A stretch of 64,000 nt of DNA, taken from positions 186,001 to 250,000 of the forward strand of contig NZ_AUBX01000015.1 in the NCBI RefSeq assembly GCF_000429465.1, written 5' to 3'. Below, one piece after another: positions 16,874-24,822 of this stretch (the first letter of the stretch is position 1; the number at the start of each line of letters is the position of its first letter). The notes beneath the pieces were generated by a model. That model did no database searches, had not been told where the DNA came from, and was given only the letters and a program-made list of their open reading frames with translations. Made by a program: the position numbers and the translations under genes. Source of the stretch: Algoriphagus vanfongensis DSM 17529 (GTDB taxonomy: Bacteria > Bacteroidota > Bacteroidia > Cytophagales > Cyclobacteriaceae).

Positions 16874-19279
16874 CTAATTTCTAAGCGGTTTTCCTTTGAA
16901 CAAAATGCTGTGAATACGCTCCAGTGTTTTCTTTTCACCAGTAAGACTCAAGAAAGCTTCTCGCTCCAAATCCAATAGATACTGCTCGGATACCTCAGTC
17001 GGAGAAGACAAATCTCCACCTGACATGACATAGGCTAGTTTCCTTGCAATTTTCGCATCATGCTCAGAGATGTATGCACCATACTGCATCCCAGTAATCC
17101 CTGCATCGAATAATGCAAGAGACTGCTTACCCAAGACTTGAATATTAGTTTGTTGAGCTGGTTGCGTGTAGCCTTCTTGGGCCAGTGCCACCACTTTTTC
17201 TTTTGCTTCGGCGAGCTGTCTTTTACGATTGAGCGTGATGCCATCTTGAGCTCGGAGATAGCCGAGATTTTTGGCTTCTACAGCTGATGTCGATACTTTG
17301 GCCATGGCAATATTCAAAAATGTCTCTTGCAAGCGGTTCAGTTCGACATCTCCAGACACTACCGAATTAGCAAATCTCCGGGTCATTTCTTTTGTACCAC
17401 CCCCAGCTGGAATCAAACCAACTCCTACTTCCACCAAACCCATGTAAAGTTCTGCGTGCGCCTGGATATGATCGGCATGTAGCGAAAGTTCACATCCGCC
17501 ACCCAATGCCATATTATGAGGCGCTACCACCACTGGAATCGAGGAATACCTGGCCCTCATCATGGTATTTTGGAACTGGGCGATCATCAGATTGATCTCA
17601 TCGAAATCCTGATCACCAGCAAACATGAATAGCATCGCCAGATTAGCTCCTGCGGAGAAATTGGCTCCGTCATTTCCGATCACCAAGCCTTTGTAAGATT
17701 TCTCAGCCATCCCGATGGCAGTATTGATTCCCTCGATGACTTCTTGACCCATGGAATTCATTTTGGTATGAAACTCCAAACCGATCACATCATCACCCAG
17801 GTCATAGACAGATGAACCTGTATTTCCCCATACTTTCTTGCCCGCAGCTTTGAGCGTATCCAAAATGATGAATTCTTCGATTCCAGGAATTTCCTTGTAG
17901 GATTTGGAAGGAATATCGTAGTAAAGTTTTTTCCCGCCTTCGACCTTGTAAAATGTATCATTTCCATTGTCGAGCATTTCCTGAACCCAATCCGCAGGCT
18001 TCAATCCCATGGAAACCATTTCTTTGATCGTCTCCCGCAGACCTAAAATATCCCAATTCTCAAATGGACCATATTCCCATCCAAAGCCTGCACAAACGGC
18101 TTGGTCTATACGATATAATTCATCTGAAATTTCAGGAATTCTAAAGGAACAATATCTGAACAGGTCGTAGAAAGTGGCCTTGTAAAACTCTCCGGCCTTG
18201 TCATTGAAATTGACCAGGAACTTGATTCTCTTTTTGAGATCTTCGATATCCTTGGAAGCTTCTAAAGCTTTGAATTTGGGCTTTTCTACATCCTTGTATT
18301 CAAACGTCTCAAAGTCGATTTCCTTCAGCTCTTTTCTACCGTCCTTGTGACGGATCATTTTGAAATAGCCCTGTCCGGTTTTATCCCCAAACCACTTATT
18401 GTTGTAGAGCACTTCGACGATTTTTGGAAGTTTGAAAACATCCCTTGATTCATCATGTGGAAGAGCTTTGTAAAGGTTATTGGCAACATTGATCGTGGTA
18501 TCCAAACCGACCACATCCATGGTTCGGAAAGTCGCAGACTTCGCACGACCAATCACAGTTCCAGTCAGTTTATCCACCTCAGAAACTCCTAATCCCATTT
18601 TTTCAATGGTGTGCATGGCAGAGATGATGGCATAGACACCGATTCTATTGGCGATGAAAGCTGGCGTATCTTTGCAGAGTACGGTCTCTTTTCCCAAGAA
18701 AAGATCTCCATACTTCATCAAGAAGTCGATGATCTCTGGGTTAGTTTTTGGTCCGGGAATGATCTCCAAGAGTCTCAAATATCTCGGCGGATTGAAAAAG
18801 TGTGTTCCGGCAAAATTTTCCTGAAAATCATCACTTCTGCCTTCACACATCATGTGCATAGGAATCCCCGATGTATTGGATGTGATGAGCGTTCCCGGTT
18901 TTCGGTATTTCTCTACCTTCTCAAATAGCTGCTGCTTGATATCCAATCTTTCGACCACCACTTCTATGATCCAGTCATAGTCTTTGATCTTTGGCAAGTC
19001 ATCATCAAAATTTCCGGTGCTGATCCGAGATGCAAAAGCTTTGTCATAGATCGCCGAAGGATTTGCTTTCAATGTACTCTGAAGAGCGGAATTGACGATT
19101 CTATTTCTTACAAGTGGATTTTCTTTCGTGAGGCCTTTTTTTTGCTCCTCTTCCGAAAGCTCAAAAGGCACAATGTCCAGTAAAAGCACCTGCACACCGA
19201 TATTGGCAAAGTGGCAGGCAATTCTGGATCCCATTACTCCTGAGCCGAGAACGGCTACTTTTTTAATGGTTTTATTCAT
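16874..19279 (-). CDS. fadN: 3-hydroxyacyl-CoA dehydrogenase / enoyl-CoA hydratase fusion (FadN type)
   Basis: An 801-residue bifunctional beta-oxidation protein with the dehydrogenase first and the crotonase last, as in FadN of Bacillus and opposite to E. coli FadB. The NAD-binding Rossmann motif is VAVLGSGVMGSRIACHFA (residues ~8-25). The dehydrogenase active-site region is NFAGTHFFNPPRYLRLLEIIPGP. The enoyl-CoA hydratase domain (~residues 510-720) has the oxyanion segment NFSAGANLA and both expected catalytic Glu positions in GGGCELSLHAD and GLVEVGVGLIPAGGG. It hydrates enoyl-CoA and oxidises 3-hydroxyacyl-CoA with NAD. It lies 47 bp after the MarR regulator and heads the catabolic genes. 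Confidence 0.94.
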   Translation of the reverse strand: MNKTIKKVAVLGSGVMGSRIACHFANIGVQVLLLDIVPFELSEEEQKKGLTKENPLVRNRIVNSALQSTLKANPSAIYDKAFASRISTGNFDDDLPKIKDYDWIIEVVVERLDIKQQLFEKVEKYRKPGTLITSNTSGIPMHMMCEGRSDDFQENFAGTHFFNPPRYLRLLEIIPGPKTNPEIIDFLMKYGDLFLGKETVLCKDTPAFIANRIGVYAIISAMHTIEKMGLGVSEVDKLTGTVIGRAKSATFRTMDVVGLDTTINVANNLYKALPHDESRDVFKLPKIVEVLYNNKWFGDKTGQGYFKMIRHKDGRKELKEIDFETFEYKDVEKPKFKALEASKDIEDLKKRIKFLVNFNDKAGEFYKATFYDLFRYCSFRIPEISDELYRIDQAVCAGFGWEYGPFENWDILGLRETIKEMVSMGLKPADWVQEMLDNGNDTFYKVEGGKKLYYDIPSKSYKEIPGIEEFIILDTLKAAGKKVWGNTGSSVYDLGDDVIGLEFHTKMNSMGQEVIEGINTAIGMAEKSYKGLVIGNDGANFSAGANLAMLFMFAGDQDFDEINLMIAQFQNTMMRARYSSIPVVVAPHNMALGGGCELSLHADHIQAHAELYMGLVEVGVGLIPAGGGTKEMTRRFANSVVSGDVELNRLQETFLNIAMAKVSTSAVEAKNLGYLRAQDGITLNRKRQLAEAKEKVVALAQEGYTQPAQQTNIQVLGKQSLALFDAGITGMQYGAYISEHDAKIARKLAYVMSGGDLSSPTEVSEQYLLDLEREAFLSLTGEKKTLERIHSILFKGKPLRN

Positions 19280-19326
19280 TTTTTTGGGTTTTTGGTAGTC
19301 TTTGACCTGAAAGCTGAGTCCAGGTT

Positions 19327-19800
19327 TTATAATTCATAAATGGGTTTGTTTACGTCCGTGCCGCTGAACTGGTCGATTACCATCTGTAATTTTTCAAATA
19401 CAGAGAAAAATGTCTCCAAATCAGAAGACGGAATCACTTCACGGACTTGCTCATTGAAATCCATGATTGTCTTCACCGAGATGTCCTTCTTCTTTTTGCC
19501 TTCTTCGGTCAAAAATATCCGGACAGAACGCTTGTCCACCAAATCTGGCTTTTTGTAAATCAGTCCTTTTTCCTCCATGGTTTTGAGCATTCGGGTCAGA
19601 CTTCTTGTTTCCAGTCCTATCATCGGTGCTATCTTGGTGGCAGGTGTACCCTCCTTGGAGTTGATATTGATCAATACAAATCCAATAGCTGTCGTAAATC
19701 CTTCCTCTGCGGCCTGCTGATTGTACATTCGCGAAATCGCATGCCAAGCACTTTTGATATGATAGTCTACAGTCTCTTCTCTCTTCATAGGTGATGCCAT
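19327..19800 (-). CDS. MarR family winged-helix transcriptional regulator
   Basis: A 157-residue MarR-type repressor. Residues ~35-110 give the winged helix: GTPATKIAPMIGLETRSLTRMLKTMEEKGLI is the recognition helix region and VDKRSVRIFLTEEGKK the wing with the conserved D-x-R. Long N- and C-terminal helices for dimerisation flank it. It is the first gene of the leftward fad cluster (47 bp before fadN), so it most likely senses fatty acids or acyl-CoA and represses beta-oxidation. Two 14-bp palindromes sharing the core TGCATGCA lie 32 and 62 bp upstream of its start and are the probable operators for autoregulation. The ligand is inferred from context only. Confidence 0.92.
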   Translation of the reverse strand: MASPMKREETVDYHIKSAWHAISRMYNQQAAEEGFTTAIGFVLININSKEGTPATKIAPMIGLETRSLTRMLKTMEEKGLIYKKPDLVDKRSVRIFLTEEGKKKKDISVKTIMDFNEQVREVIPSSDLETFFSVFEKLQMVIDQFSGTDVNKPIYEL

Positions 19801-19831
19801 CTTTTGGGCTCACCTAATTTAAAAAATTTAT

Positions 19832-19845
19832 GTATGCATGCATAC
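19832..19845. promoter_or_regulatory. Palindromic operator candidate 1 for the MarR regulator
   Basis: GTATGCATGCATAC is a perfect 14-bp palindrome 32 bp upstream of the MarR start codon. It shares the central ATGCATGCAT with the second site; the two centres are exactly 30 bp apart, about three helical turns. Confidence 0.65.
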
Positions 19846-19861
19846 TAATTAAAGTTAAAAA

Positions 19862-19875
19862 TGATGCATGCATCA
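19862..19875. promoter_or_regulatory. Palindromic operator candidate 2 for the MarR regulator
   Basis: TGATGCATGCATCA is a perfect 14-bp palindrome with the same central ten bases as the site at 19832. The rest of the spacer (to 20041) is AT-rich with no other structure that I could support. Confidence 0.65.
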
Positions 19876-20041
19876 CAAATTATGCTCGGAAAATCGATTT
19901 TTATAAAAATAAAATATTTATAAAGTACCGTAAAAATAAAATATTTGAAATAATATTTCTACAAGACACATATTTCAAAATTAAATATGGAATCTAATCT
20001 AAATGAAGAAATGACTACTTTTTGATTTGGATCAATCCACT

Positions 20042-21790
20042 CTAGCTCTGGTAGATAGCGGCAATTTCCTGAGCATATTTCTCATGGATTACTTTCCGCT
20101 TCAATTTCAAAGTAGGTGTCAATTCACCGGAATCAATGCCCCAAGAGCTAGGCAAAAGTCTAAACTGCTTGACCTGCTCCCATCTGCCAAAAAACTTATT
20201 GAAGCCATCGACTTCCATCTGATATTTCTCCAGAATGTCGGATCGCTTGATCATCTCTTCATCTGAAGTATAAGGTATGCCCTTCCTACTGCAATAATCT
20301 CTCAATCCATCAAAATTTGGGACAATCAGAGCGGCAGGATAGTTCTTTCCTTCTCCAACGACTATCAGCTGCTCAATCAGTACAGATTCCTTGAATTTGT
20401 TTTCCATCACTTGAGGAGCAATGTATTTGCCTCCAGAGGTCTTAAACATCTCCTTCTTACGATCGGTGATTTTCATAAATCTACCGTCAAGCTCACCGAT
20501 ATCGCCGGTATGAAACCAACCATCCTGTAAAACCTGATCGGTCAATTCCGGCTGTTTAAAATAACCAAGCATGACATTGGGACCTTTGACGAGGATCTCT
20601 CCATCGTCGGCTATTTTAACTTCTACATCATCCATAAGCTTGCCTACCCAGCCTATCCTGATTTCCTCATGGCTCGGTACGGAGGCAGTGACCACAGGAG
20701 AAGTTTCTGTGAGACCATATCCTTCACAGACTTTGATCTGGGCAGCCCAGAAGACTCTTGCCAGTCTTGGTTGCAAAGCAGAGGCACCACAGCTAATCTG
20801 AGTGATATTTCCCCCCAATGCTTCTCTCCATTTTGAGAAAATTAATTTGTTGGCTAGCTTCAGTTGAAAATCATACCAAGCACCCATATTTTGATTGGGT
20901 TCGTATTTCATTCCCAAATTTAGCGCCCAGAAAAACAGTTGTTTTTTGATACCAGTAAGCTCATATCCTTTGGCCACTATTTTATCATAGACCTTTTCCA
21001 AAAGTCTGGGCACTGTATTGAACATGTGAGGTTGTACCTCTTTGAGATTGTCAGCTATCTTGTCCATGCTTTCTGCATAGTAAATAGAGTATCCCAAGTA
21101 GAGAAAACAATAAAAACCGGTACGCTCATAGATATGACAAAGCGGAAGAAAACTCAAGGCTTTTGAGATACCAGGTTCAGGGACAAAATACTTCGATACG
21201 CTCAGGACGTTAGAGAGCACATTGTTATGGGACAGCATCACTCCCTTAGGCCTTCCGGTAGTACCAGAAGTGTAGATAATTGTGAAGAGGTCGTCTGGCT
21301 TTACTTTTTGCTTGCAAGTCTCCAATACGGCCAAATCTCCCGATTCACCTTTGTCCAAAACCTCTGTCCAATGCGCAACACCTTCTAAGGTATCAAAGGA
21401 AAAAATTTTCCTTTCTTCAGCCACTGCTGCAGCTTTTTGGTAAATCTGACTATCTCCTGCGAAAATATGGCTGATCTCAGCGTGGTCGAAGATATATGCA
21501 TAGTCTTCACTAGAAATCGTCGGGTACATTGGTACAGAAATAGCCCCTATCTGCTGCAGTGCTAAATCCAAAAAATTCCATTCCGGTCTATTTTCTGAAA
21601 TAATAGCTACTTTATCTCCAGACTGAATTCCTATAGCCAAAAGACCTAAACTAAGACTATCAGCTATTTTTTTGAGATTAAGGGAAGAATATGTTTTCCA
21701 GTTACCATTTTCTTTTCTTGCTAGAGAGATTTCTTTTTCAAAATTGGTGATTTGATAGGTGACCAAATCAAAAAGGCGAGTAGGGTTCAT
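20042..21790 (-). CDS. fadD: long-chain acyl-CoA synthetase (AMP-forming)
   Basis: An ANL-superfamily ligase of ~582 residues that activates fatty acids with ATP and CoA, feeding the beta-oxidation cluster downstream. The P-loop-like motif YTSGTTGRPKGVMLSH, the A5-type GYGLTETSPVV and the hinge region GWFHTGDIGELDGRFMKITDRKKEMFKTSGGKYI are all present. The longest frame starts 12 codons earlier at 21826; I chose ATG 21790 because family members begin MNPTRLFDLV-like. The size and the ESVLIEQLIVVGEGKNYPAALIVPNF segment match the long-chain (FAA/LACS) group. It is transcribed leftwards toward the MarR gene across a 241-bp spacer, so it is probably its own unit within the same regulon. Confidence 0.94.
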   Translation of the reverse strand: MNPTRLFDLVTYQITNFEKEISLARKENGNWKTYSSLNLKKIADSLSLGLLAIGIQSGDKVAIISENRPEWNFLDLALQQIGAISVPMYPTISSEDYAYIFDHAEISHIFAGDSQIYQKAAAVAEERKIFSFDTLEGVAHWTEVLDKGESGDLAVLETCKQKVKPDDLFTIIYTSGTTGRPKGVMLSHNNVLSNVLSVSKYFVPEPGISKALSFLPLCHIYERTGFYCFLYLGYSIYYAESMDKIADNLKEVQPHMFNTVPRLLEKVYDKIVAKGYELTGIKKQLFFWALNLGMKYEPNQNMGAWYDFQLKLANKLIFSKWREALGGNITQISCGASALQPRLARVFWAAQIKVCEGYGLTETSPVVTASVPSHEEIRIGWVGKLMDDVEVKIADDGEILVKGPNVMLGYFKQPELTDQVLQDGWFHTGDIGELDGRFMKITDRKKEMFKTSGGKYIAPQVMENKFKESVLIEQLIVVGEGKNYPAALIVPNFDGLRDYCSRKGIPYTSDEEMIKRSDILEKYQMEVDGFNKFFGRWEQVKQFRLLPSSWGIDSGELTPTLKLKRKVIHEKYAQEIAAIYQS

Positions 21791-21840
21791 GTAGGTATCC
21801 TCTGGGTCTTCTTCTAATATAAGCAAAAATGGAAAGCATG

Positions 21841-22255
21841 TCCTTTCTTATCCACAGTTTCCACTACTCTATATTCTTATTAGATTCTTTTTTAAAAATT
21901 TCTTATTAAGGTTATTAAGGCTGTGGAAATGTGGGTAAGTAACTTTTTATTTTTCATCCACGAGTTCATCATATTTGTCCTTTGGTTATCTACGACTTAT
22001 CCCCAGCTTATCCACTTATAGTTAGCTGTGTTTGAGTTACTTCTATTTTTGATGTGGAAAGTGTGGATTTCTAAAGGTCTTTTATTAGTGGTTAAGTAGC
22101 CTGTGGACATCTTGCTTTCGGACTGTTGACAAATTTGAGTTTATCCCCTGTTTTGCTTTTCACACTTTCTATTCGATGGTGGCTTGTGTATAAATGTGAG
22201 TTGAGCATACTTTATAAGTTCATTATCCACAGGTTTATTCTGGGTTTTCCACAGG
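21841..22255. other. candidate replication origin (oriC) with DnaA-box cluster
   Basis: Apart from its last 21 bp, which overlap the 3' end of the next gene, this region has no gene. It is full of DnaA-box-like nonamers. Perfect TTATCCACA lies at 21848-21856 and 22223-22231. One-mismatch copies are TTATCCCCA (21997-22005), TTATCCACT (22008-22016), TTTTCCACA (22245-22253), the reverse of TTACCCACA (21930-21938) and the reverse of TTATACACA (22185-22193). Several looser TGTGGA copies lie at 21922, 22053, 22062 and 22102. An AT-rich stretch at about 21870-21920 could be the unwinding element. mnmG (gidA), a classic origin neighbour, and two parS-like sites are within 5 kb. dnaA itself is not in the window. 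Confidence 0.72.
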
Positions 22256-23920
22256 TTTGAGTTGCTGTATTCCACTTGATTTGGAAGGGTAAATTATGAT
22301 TCCTTCATTGACCCATCCTCCTCTGATGACGATGTCCTGACTTTCATTTTCTGGTGAATAGAAATAGTATACCTTTTCTGCTTGTCTATTTTCGAAGAAG
22401 TTTCCTGGATCCCATCGACGATTTCCATTCGAATCTTCAATTACTCGTATTTTATAGGTTCCTGCTTCTATCATTTCAAAGCGATATTCATTGCTTTGTT
22501 CCAAGTATTTCTCCCGCGCGATGTTTCCTTTGCTGTCGAGGAGCTGTACTATAAATGGACCTTCGGCATCTTGGATTGTTCCCTGTAGGAGATCTGCCAG
22601 TATTTCCGGTTTTATCTTTTTATAGTTTGCTGTGATCCTTGCACTATTGAATACCCCTTCTATGTCTTTAAAAGTAGAATCAGCTGCTGTTAGGACAAAG
22701 GTATCTATGGTTGTACTGTCAGGAAGTGGTACTTTGAATTCGAGAATTGTGCGCATGAGTGAATCCTTGAAATAATACATCTCTGGAGTTATCTGAATTC
22801 TATTGATGGTATCCAGAGGAATGTAGAGTGAATCTGTATTGATTTCACTGATTGGTTTGTTGAATGTCAAAGTCGCCGCTAAGGTATCTAGGAAGTTCTT
22901 TCCTGAATTGGATGTGACGGTGAGGTCTGCTGGTTTTCTTTCGTTTTCAGGGAATTTTGCCCAAATCAAAGTGTCTACTTGATTTCCAACAGAATCAATC
23001 AATTGCACATTGAATGACAGACTATCTTCTCTTACATGATCTGAGAATAATTTGATGCGTTTGTCTTCCTTAGTATAGAAAATTGAATTGCCCAGTTCTT
23101 CATTTTCTAGTTTGATTTCGATTGGATTTTTATTGAGTATCAAGTCATAGCTTCCATTGGAGTATGATGATCTTAAGAACCTTAAAGGAGTCAAATCTGC
23201 CATGGACAAGTTGAATTGAAGTCCTGAGACATTTTCATTGATCAACAATGTATCTAGGATAAAATCATGCTTTTCTGATTTGTATTCTGCTTTTAAGCTA
23301 TTGTTGTCATCGTTCCAAGCATATGCTCTGTAGCTCCCGTTTTTGATGTTTGTGATTTTGAAGTTTCCTAATGAATCCACTTGCGAAATATAATACGGGG
23401 CTGCTGTAAATAAATCTGTAGTGTCTGATTCTGGATACAGACCTACTAATACATCTGTGTATTGTATTCGTCTATCTGGATAATAAAAATTGATTGATCC
23501 GGTTACTTCCAAACTGTCAATTGTCGGGCCTGTGGAGAAAACTAGTTTTAGGTTTTCTGCTGGGTTTCCTTCTGAAAAATCCTGTACAGATTTCTGAAAG
23601 TTGAAAACATAAGTAGTATTATCCTCCAGTTCTTGATTGAGCTTTATGTTTACTTCATTTTTTAGAGAGGTAGTTTCTATTTCATCCTTGTTCAGCCTTG
23701 GGGTGATGATGATGTTTTTGTTTGGGTTGTCAAGTTTGATATATTCATCAAATACTAAATAGATCTCTTCAGGCTTGATATTTAGACTTTGATCTTTGGG
23801 ACTGGTTTCCAGGAGCACTGGTGGATCTTCGTCTCGTGGTCCGCCCTGTGGAGCACTTTGTTTTGCACAAGCAGTGATGAAAAGTATGCTGACTATAAAG
23901 ATGGATGCAAAGGATTTCAC
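22235..23920 (-). CDS. Ig-like domain lipoprotein (SbsA/Big_5 type)
   Basis: A 561-residue predicted surface lipoprotein with lipobox ILFITAC (Cys18). Residues ~32-130 form an SbsA-type Ig-like domain (PPVLLETSPKDQSLNIKPEEIYLVFDEYIKL...VFSTG). Further beta-rich repeats follow, and one late segment (FEMIEAGTYKIRVIEDSNGNRRWDPGNF) is typical of Bacteroidota envelope proteins. The start is GTG (23918-23920), overlapping the stop of the upstream methyltransferase as GTGA, so the two are translationally coupled. Its 3' end runs into the DnaA-box cluster and contains two of the boxes at 22223-22253 in part. The function is unknown; an envelope structural role is likely. Confidence 0.85.
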   Translation of the reverse strand: MKSFASIFIVSILFITACAKQSAPQGGPRDEDPPVLLETSPKDQSLNIKPEEIYLVFDEYIKLDNPNKNIIITPRLNKDEIETTSLKNEVNIKLNQELEDNTTYVFNFQKSVQDFSEGNPAENLKLVFSTGPTIDSLEVTGSINFYYPDRRIQYTDVLVGLYPESDTTDLFTAAPYYISQVDSLGNFKITNIKNGSYRAYAWNDDNNSLKAEYKSEKHDFILDTLLINENVSGLQFNLSMADLTPLRFLRSSYSNGSYDLILNKNPIEIKLENEELGNSIFYTKEDKRIKLFSDHVREDSLSFNVQLIDSVGNQVDTLIWAKFPENERKPADLTVTSNSGKNFLDTLAATLTFNKPISEINTDSLYIPLDTINRIQITPEMYYFKDSLMRTILEFKVPLPDSTTIDTFVLTAADSTFKDIEGVFNSARITANYKKIKPEILADLLQGTIQDAEGPFIVQLLDSKGNIAREKYLEQSNEYRFEMIEAGTYKIRVIEDSNGNRRWDPGNFFENRQAEKVYYFYSPENESQDIVIRGGWVNEGIIIYPSKSSGIQQLKPVENPE

Positions 23921-24822
23921 TTCTTCTGTAGAATATAGAGGTTGCTTGAATAGATGCCACTCTTGCCAGCGGCTTGATTGGATTTATATCCTTGCATGAT
24001 TGATTTCATGTAAGTGGATACAATTGAAGACTTAGGGTTTTGATATTTTTCAGATAAAAGTGAAACGTAATAACTGTCAAAGACCATTGGTTTTTTGTCC
24101 ACTAATTGGAGATCGTACTTTTGCGCTAGATATTCTATGGATGCATCATTGAAATGGTATAAGTGTCTTGGCACGTCCCATCCAGCCCAATATGCTCCAT
24201 AGTTTTTAGCATCTTGACTTTCATGATTTGGTACTGCTATTAGTATATAACCATTTGATAATAAGGATTTTATAATATATTTTAGTCCTTTTTTCAATGA
24301 ATGTATATGCTCTAATACATGAAATAGAGTAATCACACCGAACTTTCCGTCTTCTTCTAGCTTATCTATGCTTTTAGATACTTTTATACCTAATTTTTCC
24401 TGTGCTTGATGACGAGCCTTTTTGTTGGGTTCTATTCCTTGGACTTGCCATCCTTGCTTTTGTAGATAAGATAAAAAATCTCCAGTTCCGCAACCGATAT
24501 CTAATATGGAGTGGGACGAATTCAAAGAATCTACTAGCTTATATTTGTTTTTAATGGCTATTTTTCTGACTTGGCTATAGAGAAAGGATGTTAAGGATTT
24601 GTTCTCATTGCCATGGGAATAGTATTCTGGGAAGTCATAATATGGTTGGATAGCATCTTCGCTCGGTCGTGGATTTGTAAATACCAATTGGCATTGGGTA
24701 CACTTGCAAAGGATGAAAGTTTCCTTGCTGACAGCATAGTCCGTTACTTCTATATGATTAAGAAAAAGCCCACTCTTGCAAAGTGGGCATTTCGTCAATC
24801 TCTCTTTCTGTTTATTTTCCAA
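23917..24822 (-). CDS. class I SAM-dependent methyltransferase with N-terminal zinc-ribbon
   Basis: A 301-residue protein. Residues ~12-46 have two Cys pairs (CPLC and CKCTQC), the usual zinc-binding head of Methyltransf_23/ubiG-like proteins. The SAM-binding motif I is ILDIGCGTGDFLSYL (~residues 105-119), with VITLFHVLEHIHSLKKGL as the typical later motif. The substrate cannot be told; relatives modify sugars, lipids or small molecules. The only in-frame start is TTG at 24820-24822, which lies inside the end of mnmG (11-bp overlap), and its end overlaps the next gene as GTGA. It is thus the middle gene of a tight mnmG-methyltransferase-Ig-lipoprotein unit. Confidence 0.85.
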   Translation of the reverse strand: MENKQKERLTKCPLCKSGLFLNHIEVTDYAVSKETFILCKCTQCQLVFTNPRPSEDAIQPYYDFPEYYSHGNENKSLTSFLYSQVRKIAIKNKYKLVDSLNSSHSILDIGCGTGDFLSYLQKQGWQVQGIEPNKKARHQAQEKLGIKVSKSIDKLEEDGKFGVITLFHVLEHIHSLKKGLKYIIKSLLSNGYILIAVPNHESQDAKNYGAYWAGWDVPRHLYHFNDASIEYLAQKYDLQLVDKKPMVFDSYYVSLLSEKYQNPKSSIVSTYMKSIMQGYKSNQAAGKSGIYSSNLYILQKK

